Part shown: positions 11,815 to 22,464 of the stretch, one piece after another
Numbering within the stretch: position 1 is the stretch's first letter
Layout of the letters: the number at the start of each line of letters is the position of its first letter
Origin: Perkinsus marinus ATCC 50983
Taxonomy: Eukaryota > Perkinsozoa > Perkinsida > Perkinsidae
Assembly (NCBI RefSeq): GCF_000006405.1
Contig: NW_003200415.1
Location: 133,539 to 197,538 of the forward strand
Direction of reading: 5' to 3'
DNA: 64,000 nt
Program-made: the position numbers and the translations under genes
The notes under the pieces: model-generated
The model's database searches: none
The model's input: only the letters and a program-made list of their open reading frames with translations
What the model was told of the DNA's origin: nothing

Positions 11815-14340
11815 ATGGCGATTGGCAAGTTGAACAAACAGCGTGTCACGATGGAGAATCCAGTGGGTTCTGTTCCAGAGCCATCCCATGGCTTTGCCCC
11901 GGGCATCAAGTGGCGCAATAGGTAGTGCTCTTGGAAGGAAGTATGCATCTGTTCACTATCCATGATCTGAGTTCTATACGTAGATGGTCAGTATCTCGAG
12001 TTTTCTCAGGTCTGCCCTCGGTCCACTTGACTGGATATGTATTGGCCTCTTCTGGGCGTGCATTCTGGCGCAATTGATTGCAGGATTCGTCATCATAGGC
12101 TCGCGGAACTATGCCTTTCCCTATGTGGAAAGTGAAGGAGTAAGTACACCGTATTTTGTTACATCACTGTAATCAGTGCCGCTCGTTTACTTATGAGGAT
12201 TTGAGCCAACCGCCGGATAGACGTCACAATTGTGTTCGAATTCTGTGACCATGTTCTTGTCATTCATAGAAGTGGGAATGGAGTGGTATTCACTGGCCTG
12301 TTCTCAGTCGAACGCAGTCTGTCCAGCCGACTTTGTACTAGCTGCTGAGCATTGCAGGGTGAGTCGGTCCAACCCCCTCGATATCAAGTAGGCGAGGCCA
12401 CAGTGCACAGAGGGAGTGATGACTATCATCTCAGTGCGTTTGGCTGTGTGAACTCCAAACTCTGTGATGAGCTGCGGCAGTGCGCTGCAAGTCGATCACA
12501 TTCGTCTGCTCTTCTTGCTTCCTTACAATCAGAAGCGGAGGGCCAGAGGGTGAGGCATATTGTGATGCACTATCCTCACATGGAGTCGTGGGCCTTCAGG
12601 TCGCAAGTAATTTATGGGAAGCCTTTGGAGACTACTGGTATATCCCTACCGCTATATTCCCATCTATGGTGGTCATTGGCATCATATGGTTGCTTGGCAT
12701 GCAGTACCTGGTGAAACCATTGGTCTGGTCGACGATTATTGGAGGCGTAGCTTTTCTGATAGGCATGTGGTGCTATTGGTAATAAGGGAGCGCTGTTTTC
12801 TGTCTGACTGTTTCTGGTTGGTGTCCAATCACGACCTAAAGAAGTGGATCCTTCTCAGGTACTTTGTACACGACGTTAACAACTGGATGCTTCTGGTGGG
12901 CGCAGGAGTGGTGGTATTATCCTGTATATTCCTCTTCCGATCAATCAATCGGGCATGTAAAGTGATATCTGTAGCTGCTTACGGACTTAGGAAGACGCCA
13001 TCAGTGATCGTGACAAGTTTAGTTGTTAAGGTCATCTACGTGGTCTACGTGGTTCTATGGACTATCTTCATGATACGTAGTGCACAGGCGAAGACCGTGA
13101 AAGAGTCTGATTGCACTCTGAAAGATGCGGAGTGGATTCAAGTGGCTAGGGTTGTATACGGCATACTCTTTTGGGTATTCACCTACGTATTCCTCAATAT
13201 GAAGACGGTTGTCTGTGCTGCGGGTATCGGTGCGTGGTATTTCCCAGGTGGTGATGGAGAGCCGACCATACCTGCAATGAGGGGTCTTCAATGGGCCTTT
13301 ACATCGAGCTCGGGAGCTGTCATGTTCGCCGCTACTATCGTGGGTGTTACTCGGTTCATAATCAATAGGATCAACAGTGCGTGTGGCTGTCTCCCATGGT
13401 ATCTGTCCCCTATAGCGTGCATATTCAAGTGCCTGGCCAGCTGCTGCCTAGGTGTCCTCGAGATGTTTTCAAAGTTTATGTTGATCGGACAGGTAAAGTG
13501 GGGTGGTCTTTGAATCGCCTCATTGGATCAACTTTCAGGTCTTCTCGGGCAAGGGGCTGTGCGGTGCGGGAAGGAAATCTTTCAGTCTCGTCAAAGACCG
13601 TCTTGGTTCTGCTTTCATCACTGATGGCGTAGGGCACTCGATGGTGAGTAGCATCATAAATGGTACTAATCCTTATCGCCTTGTGCTTTCAGTTGTCTAT
13701 CTGTACATACGTCTTCTCCCTTGGTATAGGGATAGCAGCATGGGTGTGGTTGGACGAGGCACAGGGCTACCAGACTCTTACTGAGCTCAATTGGTATCTC
13801 CTAATTCCAGTGCTTCTACTCTTTGCAGGATTAATATCCTGTCCAGTGATCACTATCGTCTTAATATCGTGGCTAGCACCGACCTTGCACATTTGGACAT
13901 GTGGTAAGGACGGTTGTAACACGAGTAACCAAGTACATGCCCAACAGGCTGTCAACTCCGTCACTGGGGCCCTCTTCATTGGTTCTGTGTGCTACTCCTT
14001 CTTCCATTTCCTGGCCGATGTCATGTTATCCTGTATCGACACTATATTCTTTTGCTTCGCTATCGAAGCTGATGCGGATGTCTACCAAGGCCGGTTCGAG
14101 CACTCAGTTTACATGGTCCTTAAAGACGATATGAAGGATGGTCGCGAGGTCCCTATGTATAAGACAGATGCTCGTCCTCTAGAAGAGTACGAGATGGCGC
14201 CCGTAAGGCATTCAACTCAACCGCCGGCTTACTCGCCGGATTTCAATCAACCCAGCGCTGGCCCGAATCCAAGAACCCAGGCCACTGTGGGGTACCAAGG
14301 ACCTGTGCGTCCAGGTGGAGATAGGATATCATATGTATGA
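11815..14340 (+). CDS. Choline-transporter-like protein (SLC44/PNS1), copy 2
   Basis: Exon 1 (11815-11921) encodes MAIGKLNKQRVTMENPVGS...GFAPGIKW and ends in phase 2; with the intron 11922-11991 removed it continues SSFLRSALGPLDWICIG (TM1). A cysteine-containing loop follows, then DYWYIPTAIFPSMV, NNWMLLVGAG, VFTYVFLNMKTVV, AGIGAWYFPGGDGEPTIP, LIPVLLLFAGLISCPVITIV and WTCGKDGCNT. The hydrophilic tail is Pro/Tyr-rich (PPAYSPDF, end of the cytosolic C-terminus). Family: PF04515, plasma-membrane or organellar choline/ethanolamine transport; the substrate is not proven. Unlike copy 1 it is intact, and it has two extra introns at 13493-13538 and 13644-13692. About 195 bp (13166-13360) is almost identical to copy 1 (8252-8446). 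Confidence 0.86.
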
Positions 14341-14530
14341 AGCCTATGTTAATTGATCCCATTTTAATGAAGTTATGACGGTAGAAGGGTCTTGTCATTG
14401 TAGGAAGCTCCATAGTAGTCTGCCTCTTCACCGTATTGGATTCGAGTGGGAAGAGCAGGGCTCACAGTGTTTCTGGAATCAGTATTGGCGCCCGCAGTCT
14501 TTGCTGTGTATGCGAGTGAGTTCGCGCAAC

Positions 14531-16257
14531 ATGAGTTCGTCACCACTCACGGGGAGCACGAGCGCCTCTCCGAAACGAGCTAGTTTGTCGAAGAAGCGTT
14601 TCATCCTACCAAATTCTTACAGAGAGTAGTAGTAGCATGAGCTGGCCCTAATGAGAATTCGGCACTCTTGTGAGCAGGTATGATGAGAACGGTGATATGA
14701 GGAGTTGGTCGGTATCGTTCAGTAACCCTAAGAACCAGGCGACCTTCCGTAAGAAGTATGTGTGGACTCTTATGGTGATACTACTGCGTAGCTCTAGCTC
14801 GTTACAGTGTGCGATAGGTTATCGATCCTGCAGGGGTTGAGTACTCTAGCAGAAAGTCCTATGGGGACTGCAAGCTGCTCCGACGAGAGCTGGCCAGGTC
14901 CTTCCCGGCAGCCTTCCTCCCACCGCTGGCTGATAAGACCACCTATTGCGCCATGGGAAAGACCAAGGCCGACTCTGAATCTATGGTGCTCTCGAAATTC
15001 ATCCAGCGCTGCACGCAACGGTCGAATATCGGCCGCTCCCAAGTGTTCCTCACTTTCCTAAGACATGATGGTCATCAGTGGGAGCAGGCCGCGAAGAAGG
15101 AGTTCGCCACGAGAGGCGTTACACAGCTCTGTCGGCAGTATCGGGACTCCTTCCCTGATCGTGAACTGCCAGAGTTCGATCCTGAGAGGGATATCGCGAG
15201 GAATGAGGGAGTCGAGGATCGACTGGGGGCGGCAAGGGCATTCTTGAAAGAGCATTCTGCCGCTCTTAAGAAGCTCCTACGCAATATGGAGCGTGCGGAT
15301 GCTAAACTGAAGGCTGCAACTAAGGTAAGCGCCAGTATAGTGTGGAAGTGTATCGTGGAGACTCTCAGGCTCTCGCTGATGCTGCTACGGAGTCCGAGGA
15401 AATAAAGGATAACCAGGGCAGACGCGTTGATGTGAGACGGAGAGTTGCCGGTGGTCGTCTATACGTGTAGTCTGTCAGTTACTCACGACACCAGTCGGTG
15501 CTGGAGTCGTGAACAGGCATCCGGATACCTTTAACCGTGTGGGTCTATCGGCCGCTTTGATGGGCTGCAAAGGGGAGCCTGGTCTTTTGGGTGCCGACAC
15601 TCATCTGGGTATGCTTATTCAAGGCGTCCAGGATGAGCTAGCAGACTGTCGAGCGATGGAAGCTTCTCTCGTCCAAATCGAAGATCTACGGCGTACGGCG
15701 CGGAAGCTAGAGGGCAAGTTGAACTCTCAAAAGGGCAAGACGAATACGAAACTGCCAGTGGAAGCACTCCAGTTGGAGGCTGCTAGCGCCCTGGACTTTG
15801 AATGGATCGCCAAATGCAACGCTGCAGTGTATGAGGTTCCCGAGTTCATACAGAGGAAGGTACTATTACCCGGGACCAGATGTCGGCTGAGGATCCTCTC
15901 CAGCAGCAGCTCTCGTGGGTGATGTTGTTTATCTTGATCTGTAATTGAAGTTTTACTTTTTTTAATTCTAGCAGCATAGACGTCGTCCTAGTCGGTTATT
16001 GAATACTCTGTAATGTGTTACATTTTCATAAGATTGCTATGGAGCGGCGCTATCAGTGACGATCCAAGATCTCCTATCAGGTGGCATCCTACAATAAGAT
16101 GGCTTTAGAGTGGGTTGACACTGTAAGAGGACCAGATAGTATCATTTCTCGGACACTCAAGTTGGAGGCCGATGTGGCTCCTCGGGAGTCCTATGATGAT
16201 GACGATGATGATGAGATTGACATTCCAGTCGAAGTGGCCGGCACCGAAATCAGATGA
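14531..16257 (+). CDS. Sorting nexin with PX and BAR-like regions (A)
   Basis: Assembled exons: 14531-14625 (MSSSPLTGSTSASPKRASLS, disordered), 14678-14759, 14857-15324, 15369 onward, about 15480-15859, and a last exon from 16081. After splicing, the PX core reads WSVSFSNPKNQATFRKKYSY, then KLLRRELARSFPAAFLPPLA, with the KKY and PPLA positions typical of the phosphoinositide-binding PX domain, and SKFIQRCTQRSNIGRSQVFL. The rest is long amphipathic helix, as in BAR domains of SNX1/2/4-type proteins that tubulate endosomal membranes. The C-terminus is acidic (a run of Asp) and ends at TGA 16255. The intron 15860-16080 is unusually long for this region and may hide a small exon. The neighbour at 16456 is a paralogue. 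Confidence 0.78.
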
Positions 16258-16455
16258 TTCTCCTGAGGTGTGGTAGGGCCACCAACAGGTGTCTATAAAC
16301 TTAATGATAGCATTCTGTTTTGTATTTTATAGCAACTCTTTTCTGGTCTGAGAATGTACGGTAAGTTTCTTAGCACATTGTCCGTTTCCTTTAGTACCGG
16401 AGTACTGCGTTGGAACTTGCCAACTCGTCCCAGTAGTGTTTTTTTGTTTCCGGTC

Positions 16456-18414
16456 ATGTCCAACACCCAAGATGCTTGCTCGCCCCTCAACCAGGACCTC
16501 AGGTTGCCCGAAGTGCACCATCTGAGCCCCCGAGCCGCGGACTCGCCCACCCTGCAGGGGTCTGCGGACTGGCAGAGCCCCACCTCAGAGTGGAAGTCCG
16601 CCAGCTTGTCTGATGATGAGGTCGAGCATACAAGCAGAAGCGATGAAGGCAACTCCCCCATGAACGGCAACATTAGTGCTCGCAGTACTGGCGATCTCAA
16701 CGGTATGCGACTTGCGATTAGATCTCATCTCGATGGCCCCTGCAGTTACCGTCACCACTTATGAATATAACAAGCTCTTCCGATCAGCATCTATGGATCA
16801 GTAATACCTCCTTTATGTAGAGTCCTTATTGCTGCCTCAACAGGGGAGTCAATTGGTCAGCAGCAGTGGGCGAGCCAGATACTAGAAGGTCTGGCATGCA
16901 CAGGTATACCACATTCTCAGTTCGGGTAAGGGACACCTCGCGTTATCCGCTATCATGATAATTTTAGATAACTGATTCCTCTGGCCGAGTTACCTCCGCG
17001 ACCCGTAAGAGGTTCACCGACTTCACTGTGTTGAGGCGTGAGCTCGTACGTGTCGTTGATGGTGCCGGGTCTACATATGCATCAGGTTAAAGCGTATCCT
17101 GGGGCGTTCGTGCCTCCCCTGACCTGTAAAAGCCAGATCAAGGTGATGATGAAGACGGCTCCCACGGCGATGATGCAACACATGAAACCAGTCGATAATG
17201 TGACTGAGATCAGGCGCCAAGCTCTCGAAGAGTTCCTCAGCAGGTCAGCGAGGCGAGCTAGGGCTCTTCCAACCGATGCTGTCATAGGTGTTGCTCTCGC
17301 CCTTTCATCATGTACTCCCCGATGATGGCAGCCTTCTTGGCTACTCCTGAGAGTACCTATGATGCTTTGAAAAGGGTATGGTGGCCATCACGAGGTAAAG
17401 CATGCAGTTGCGTTCTTAGGATTTCTCGAACCGTCCACCGGAGGAAGTTCTGGATGAATATAAGATAGCGTTCGCGGCGAAGTCAATTCCAACGTGAGTT
17501 GTTATAGACGTTATGGCTCCTCCTCAATTCGCCCTTCAGATTCAATAGACGTCAGGTGGCGTCGAACGGTCCTAACGATGAGGTTGAGAGGCTCGCCAAA
17601 GACGACTCGAGTGATGGCGAGTCCCATGAGAACTCAGTTGAAGGCGCGAATGAGTAGGTCTGTCGTCTGATCATCTGAGCTGAATTTGCTCGCTACGTGC
17701 CTTAGTGCGGCTTCCGATAGCGCTGTGAATGTCACGGAGATGGTAGCAACGTCCAAGACCTATCTCAGCGACCATTGTAAAGTTCTGAATCAGCTGCTCA
17801 CGATGCTCCGAACAGCAGCTTCTAATTACAAGACTGGCAACGCTGCCTTGAGCACAATTCATTACAAATTTTCTGATTGCAAGACCATTGATGAGCAGGG
17901 CTCAGGCCAAGCTCTGGCCCTTGCACAGGGTCTGCCTGGTTCTCCGCAGAGGCTTGATTTGTCCGATGCTTTTTTTGAAGTCAAAAACATCATCAGCGCC
18001 CCAGCTGATGCCGCACATTTCGACTTGTTGGCCTCAGTGCTCAGTCGAGAGCTTACAGACTGTGCGGCTATGAAGGCCTCACTCGAGAAGGTTGTCGAGC
18101 TCGGTAAGCATCGAGACAAGGCCATCGCTAAGCTGCGGTCGGCTCGGAAACACGGTGGCCCTGGTGGTATAGGCGGCATCATTCGAGGCACTACTAGAGA
18201 CCAGTTGAAGCGTGCCGAGACCAATCGGGTTTTATACGCTGATTTTTATTGGACTGCTGGCTATAATGCCGTCATGAATGAGGTACCGGTGTTTATGGAA
18301 GGCCGCGCCCGGGTCTTCAACGAGGTTGCTAGAGAGTTCGTCTCACGTTCTGAGGCGACAAACAAGAGCCTTTCTATGACCTGGGCCAGCAAGGTTAAGA
18401 AGACCACTCTGTAG
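16456..18414 (+). CDS. Sorting nexin with PX and BAR-like regions (B)
   Basis: The first exon from ATG 16456 encodes a Ser/Asp-rich disordered head (MSNTQDACSPLNQDL...). The PX domain is split over several exons: RYTTFSVRVRDTSRYPLS (about 16900-16960), then SGRVTSATRKRFTDFTVLRR (about 16980-17035), AYPGAFVPPLT (about 17092-17121) and VTEIRRQALEEFLSR (about 17200-17243). These match the PX RR.SDF and PPL motifs. The last exon (about 17705-18414) is an uninterrupted helical segment (VATSKTYLSDHCKVLNQLLT...) typical of a BAR domain, with DFYWTAGYNAV aligning to DFEWIAKCNAAV in paralogue A. Likely an endosomal sorting protein. Whether it pairs with A as a heterodimer, as SNX-BARs often do, is inference from adjacency and family. 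Confidence 0.78.
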
Positions 18415-18534
18415 ATGATATTTTGGGGATCGTGGTGCTGATACTCCGTGACCATTATTTCTATGGATCATAGTCGACTCTTGTCTCGTGTTGTAAATCA
18501 TCAAAGGGCAACTCTGAATTCATCTCGGCTGACC

Positions 18535-19571
18535 ATGGTTGCTCACGAGTCTCGAGCACCGCCGCTGGCTGATGACGATGCGATTCAAAGGCTTTACAAC
18601 TGGGTGGGGTCGTCTGTGTCTGTTCCTGTCGCTGGGGTTGAAGTTTTCATAGGTGGATGATATACCACTGTCCCGGCCGAAGCGTAACATATCCCGAGAC
18701 TTTGCAGATGGTGTCATGATGGCAGAGACTGTTGCTCACTATGTGGGGTCGCATCCTATGCGTATTGAAAATGATGGGCGATAATCAGATACCGAAGATA
18801 GTTGAGCTCCATAACTACTCTCAAGCCAATGCACTCACACAGAAGATGTACAATTGGAACACGTTGAATCAGAAAGTAGCAACACGTTAGTTCCCAAGTT
18901 CTCCACCTTGTAAGACGACAGGTCTTCCGCAGAATGGGATTCCTATTACATCCCGATGATGTGGAAGATTGCGCAAGAGTGAGCTCGATACTCCCTGCAC
19001 GATGCAGTTCACACCACACTTCAGGCTATTCCCGGTTCGATCGAGAGAGTGCTAGCCCTGGTTCGCCCACGACTGGTGAGCTAGTTGCGGGCAACAGCCG
19101 CTATGCACATTCTGTGATCTAGGTCGAAGCTTCGAGGGATGGAGGACAAGGCCGTCAATTTCGCAGTAACAGCGAGCAGAGGACCCCGAGGGCCAGGTCG
19201 GAGAACTCTTCGAGTGGCGCGCGAGCTAATTCAAAGCCAGACATAAGTCCGAAGGTGATCCATCTCAATAACCAGTCTGCTAAAATGGACATAGTCAGGT
19301 GAAGAGCGAACGAACACGAGATAACATGCCTGATAGGGAGAAGGACGCTATCATGGCTGAGAAGGATAGGACCATTAGCGAGCTCAGGGAATGCGTTGAA
19401 TTGTTGACAAGGAAAATATCCAAGTTGGAGCAATTGGTAAGAAATTGAAAAAACTGTATACAACGACATCAGTAACGTTGTCAGGTTAGAATTAAAGACC
19501 AGAAGATTTTAACCCTGCAAGAGCGTCTAGCTGCAGCGCCTGGATCGTTTGCATTGCATGCTTCCTCGTAA
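18535..19571 (+). CDS. SPEF1: SPEF1/CLAMP-like microtubule-binding flagellar protein
   Basis: Exons joined by introns 18604-18652 and others of about 45 nt give LYNW|VDDIPLSRPKRNISRD, then DGVMMAETVAHY, IPKIVELHNYSQANALTQ, KMYNWNTLNQK and RRMGFLLHPDDVEDCA. This is the calponin-homology-like CH_2 domain diagnostic of SPEF1 (IPLSRPKRN and LYNW/YNWxTLN motifs). A linker precedes a C-terminal coiled coil (ELRECVELLTRKISKLEQLV, then LTLQERLAAA) ending at TAA 19569, matching the usual SPEF1 plan of CH domain plus short coiled coil. The family bundles microtubules in the axonemal central pair and, in alveolates, in cortical or apical microtubules. Its presence indicates a flagellate stage. Confidence 0.9.
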
Positions 19572-20323
19572 CTAGATACATTCGTATCCGAAATGCAGGC
19601 GATTCTGGCAGTGTTGCGTTAGTTCGACCCCTTCCGGAATATGACGATGGCTGATCAACTATATATAATACCACCCCCTGGTGAAAGTTATATGCTGATG
19701 ATGGTCATCCATCATCCAGCTATCGCCGGTATCCCCTCACCCATCGAGTCAGATTTAAAGGGTTGAAATGCATTGCCGCCGACAATCTCGTCGGACAACA
19801 ATCGCGTCGGTCACCGAGTGGTTCCCATCGATGATGGAAACGTTTCACTTTAAAATTGCAATTCTCTTGTCATTTTTAGTGCATACAAGTTTATGTTAGT
19901 AGGATTCCTACGACTAATGATTGAGTCCGTAGCGTTAACTCAATCCAAGATAAGGAGTCAAACCACACGTCGGGGGCATGTTCCGCGCTGGCAGGCCGTG
20001 TTCAAACTCGCAGCCAGTGGTGGACCTGATACCAGGCCGATCGTGTGTGGAGGCGACTCATTAGTGAAGAGCATAGCCAGGAGATAACCCAACAGCGGCT
20101 GTATGAAGTCTCTCAACCACTTGTCGCAGAGTGTGGTGACCAATCAGGGGGTCGGCCTCACAAGGCTGGACTGTAGGTCTTTCAAGGGAGAAAGTTGAAT
20201 GGATACCTTATATACTCAATATATTCAGACTACGATTGAAGTTCAATCATCGAACTCACTACTATCTACACAACAGTTTGTCTGCTCTTTGCAATGAGGT
20301 AACGTTGTTCGCCTGCAATGGTT
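19572..20323. other. Intergenic, nothing recognised
   Basis: This convergent intergenic region lies between SPEF1 (+) and the Pif1 helicase (-). Only short frames without domains are seen; no repeat or RNA gene is recognised. Confidence 0.4.
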
Positions 20324-22440
20324 TTACTCATGAGTCTTGGTATGAATTAAATCTGCATCATCCAACTCTTCATAAAACTTCAGGCATTTCGGATTAGCTC
20401 GGATGGCCTGAAGAACGACACTCACGCGAAGGCGTGACCTGAGATACCCACCATTTTGAAATTGCGACTAGCGGAAGTGATACTGACCGACTCCAAGGAC
20501 CTGCACCGAGAGAGCGCCACGTAGGCCTGACCGTATCTACCAGAGACATGCAAGGTCGACACAGGATGGTGCGAGTCGTATTACTCGAAAATGGTATCGA
20601 GCTTGATGACGGCGCAGTCCAAGGTCATACCTTGACTCTTGTGGATACTTATAGCCCAGGCAAGCTGCAGAGGGATTTGTCGTCGCCGCCCAAGCTCGAC
20701 TGCTCGTCCACCAGTAGAGGCTGTGTTATAAAAGACCCACTCATCTAATGGGATAGTTATCTGAAACCGGAGGACCAAGCTGAACGTTATCCCACACGGG
20801 GTAGCGGAGAACCTCCTCATCTCCAGTGGTGATAAACTTGACAATCGGCAGGCAGGGGGTCTTAGTGAACCTTTCGAGAGATCAATGTACACTTCACCAG
20901 TAAGGGTACTCACCGAACGATGATGCCACGACTTCCGTTCACAAGCCGCTTCTGAGGGGAGAGGGTCTTTGTCAACATAACTTGAGCTCCGACTTTAAGC
21001 ACCACCTTGATAGATATGATACCACGGCTGACGAGATGAGCACAACCATACCTTGGCACGGGCTGAACACATGACGTCCAAGTTCAGACTGGTAGAGTCA
21101 TAAACTGTGTCCATAGCTGTAAAGGTAATCGGCGGTGTGGATAATCGTGCCAACTCTCGCTCATTGATTGCATCCACTTCTCTCCTCGTCGGCAGTAGCT
21201 GTGATGCCACCACGCCCCCTGTGAGCACTTTGTGCCTCCGTTGTGCAACCAGGGAGAGGATATCTTGGGTCTCTTGGGAACATATACCTCGACGGATCTG
21301 ATTCAGCATCTGAAAATGCGGACCTTCATTGTAGGCCTCAAGGCGTTTCCACTTCACCGTCGTGAATGTTGCATCTCCCTCCTGTCTCTTGACCTCCCTC
21401 AAAAGCATCGTCTTATGAATGCACTTCCTCCAGGAGGCGGCCTAGCATTACCGAGTTTGGACTCAAGGTAGTCTAGTTGGCTCACTTCAAAACAGAATGA
21501 GGGTTCCTCCTTTTTCCCATTGGGCATGGTCTGACTGACAGGAGGTAACTGCCAAGGGCAGTCCTCGGCTATTCAGCAACGACCGGGACCGCCTCACCTG
21601 CAGGAAGTCTCCAGTGAGCACCAGCTGTATCCCTCCGAAGGGCCGATTGTCTTGGCGTACCTACTGAGGAACTCTAAAGCACACACCTGAAGCAAGGTGA
21701 CCAGCCGAGCGATTTGCTCCAGTTTGTCGAAGAGTCTCCCCTCGAGCATGGAAATCTCGTCAATGATAAGAGTCTTCACCCGTTTCCAACGACCGAGACT
21801 GAAATAGAGGGTGGATCACAACCATAAGGGACCGCCGCCCTACAGCTCAGGTGACCGCTTGATCTTCTGAGCCAGGGCGGGTGCATCTCGCGCGCCGGAA
21901 CCAATACCGGCAAAACTGTGTATCTGTATCGTGAGTATAAATAGCAGACCAGCACAGGTCGACTACGGTCTGGCCGCCCAGATGGGAGGCTGCGAGCCCT
22001 GTGGAGGACGTTACTGCTGTATAGTCGGGCTTAAGGAGGCGAATGAGACGATGGAGGACCTACAGTGTGGTACTCACGCTGGTGATGAAGCCCATTGATT
22101 TACGAATGACTTGCCNNNNNNNNNNNNNNNNNNNNNNNNNNNNNNNNNNNNNNNNNNNNNNNNNNNNNNNNNNNNNNNNNNNNNNNNNNNNNNNNNNNNN
22201 NNNNNNNNNNNNNNNGGAGGCGAGGAGGAAATCTCGGTTCTTGTCCCGGAGTTTTTTATCCCCCGACACGCGGAGTATCTGCCGAACCACTGGACCATAT
22301 TCGATGCGGGCAGAGGAGACCTTCTCAGCCACAAGTATGGCGACTGAGGCATCCGAGAACTTCTCCACTTTAGGAGGGCCACGGCCAGACTGCTGGCGCT
22401 CTATGGTAACAGCCATTGGGCCGCCTGAGTACGACCCGTG
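20324..22440 (-). CDS. PIF1: PIF1-family DNA helicase, interrupted by assembly gap
   Basis: Reading right to left the exons give GKSFVNQWASS (end of Walker A, at the gap edge about 22115), TAVTSSTGLAASHLGGQTV, IHSFAGIGSGA, RWKRVKTLIIDEISMLEG (Walker B, DE), RPFGGIQLVLTGDFLQ (motif III), LLREVKRQEGDATFTTVK with IRRG, PTRREVDAINERELA, IPLQLAWAISIHKSQGMTLD (motif V/VI region), then GQAYVALSRCRSLES and a tail AIRANPKCLKFYEEL to the stop at 20326-20324. Order and spacing are those of Pif1 5'-3' helicases, which act on telomeres, G-quadruplexes and mitochondrial DNA. The Helitron-type helicase is less likely: no Rep domain is seen and the LAWAISIHKSQG form is the cellular one. The first half of the Walker A loop falls in the N run. 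The 5' boundary is unsettled; exons at 22465-24444 may belong to the same gene. Confidence 0.88.
22116..22215. other. Assembly gap (100 N)
   Basis: Exactly 100 Ns interrupt the Pif1 gene between a segment ending DKNRDFLLAS and the Walker A residues GKSFV. A round 100 usually means a gap of unknown length. Confidence 0.99.
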
Positions 22441-22464
22441 AGATGATTCATAGCCGAAGTACTC

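Noticed and set aside
20324-22115. Helitron transposon as the source of the Pif1-like helicase
   Set aside because: No Rep endonuclease motif or Helitron ends are seen, and the motifs are of the cellular Pif1 form.
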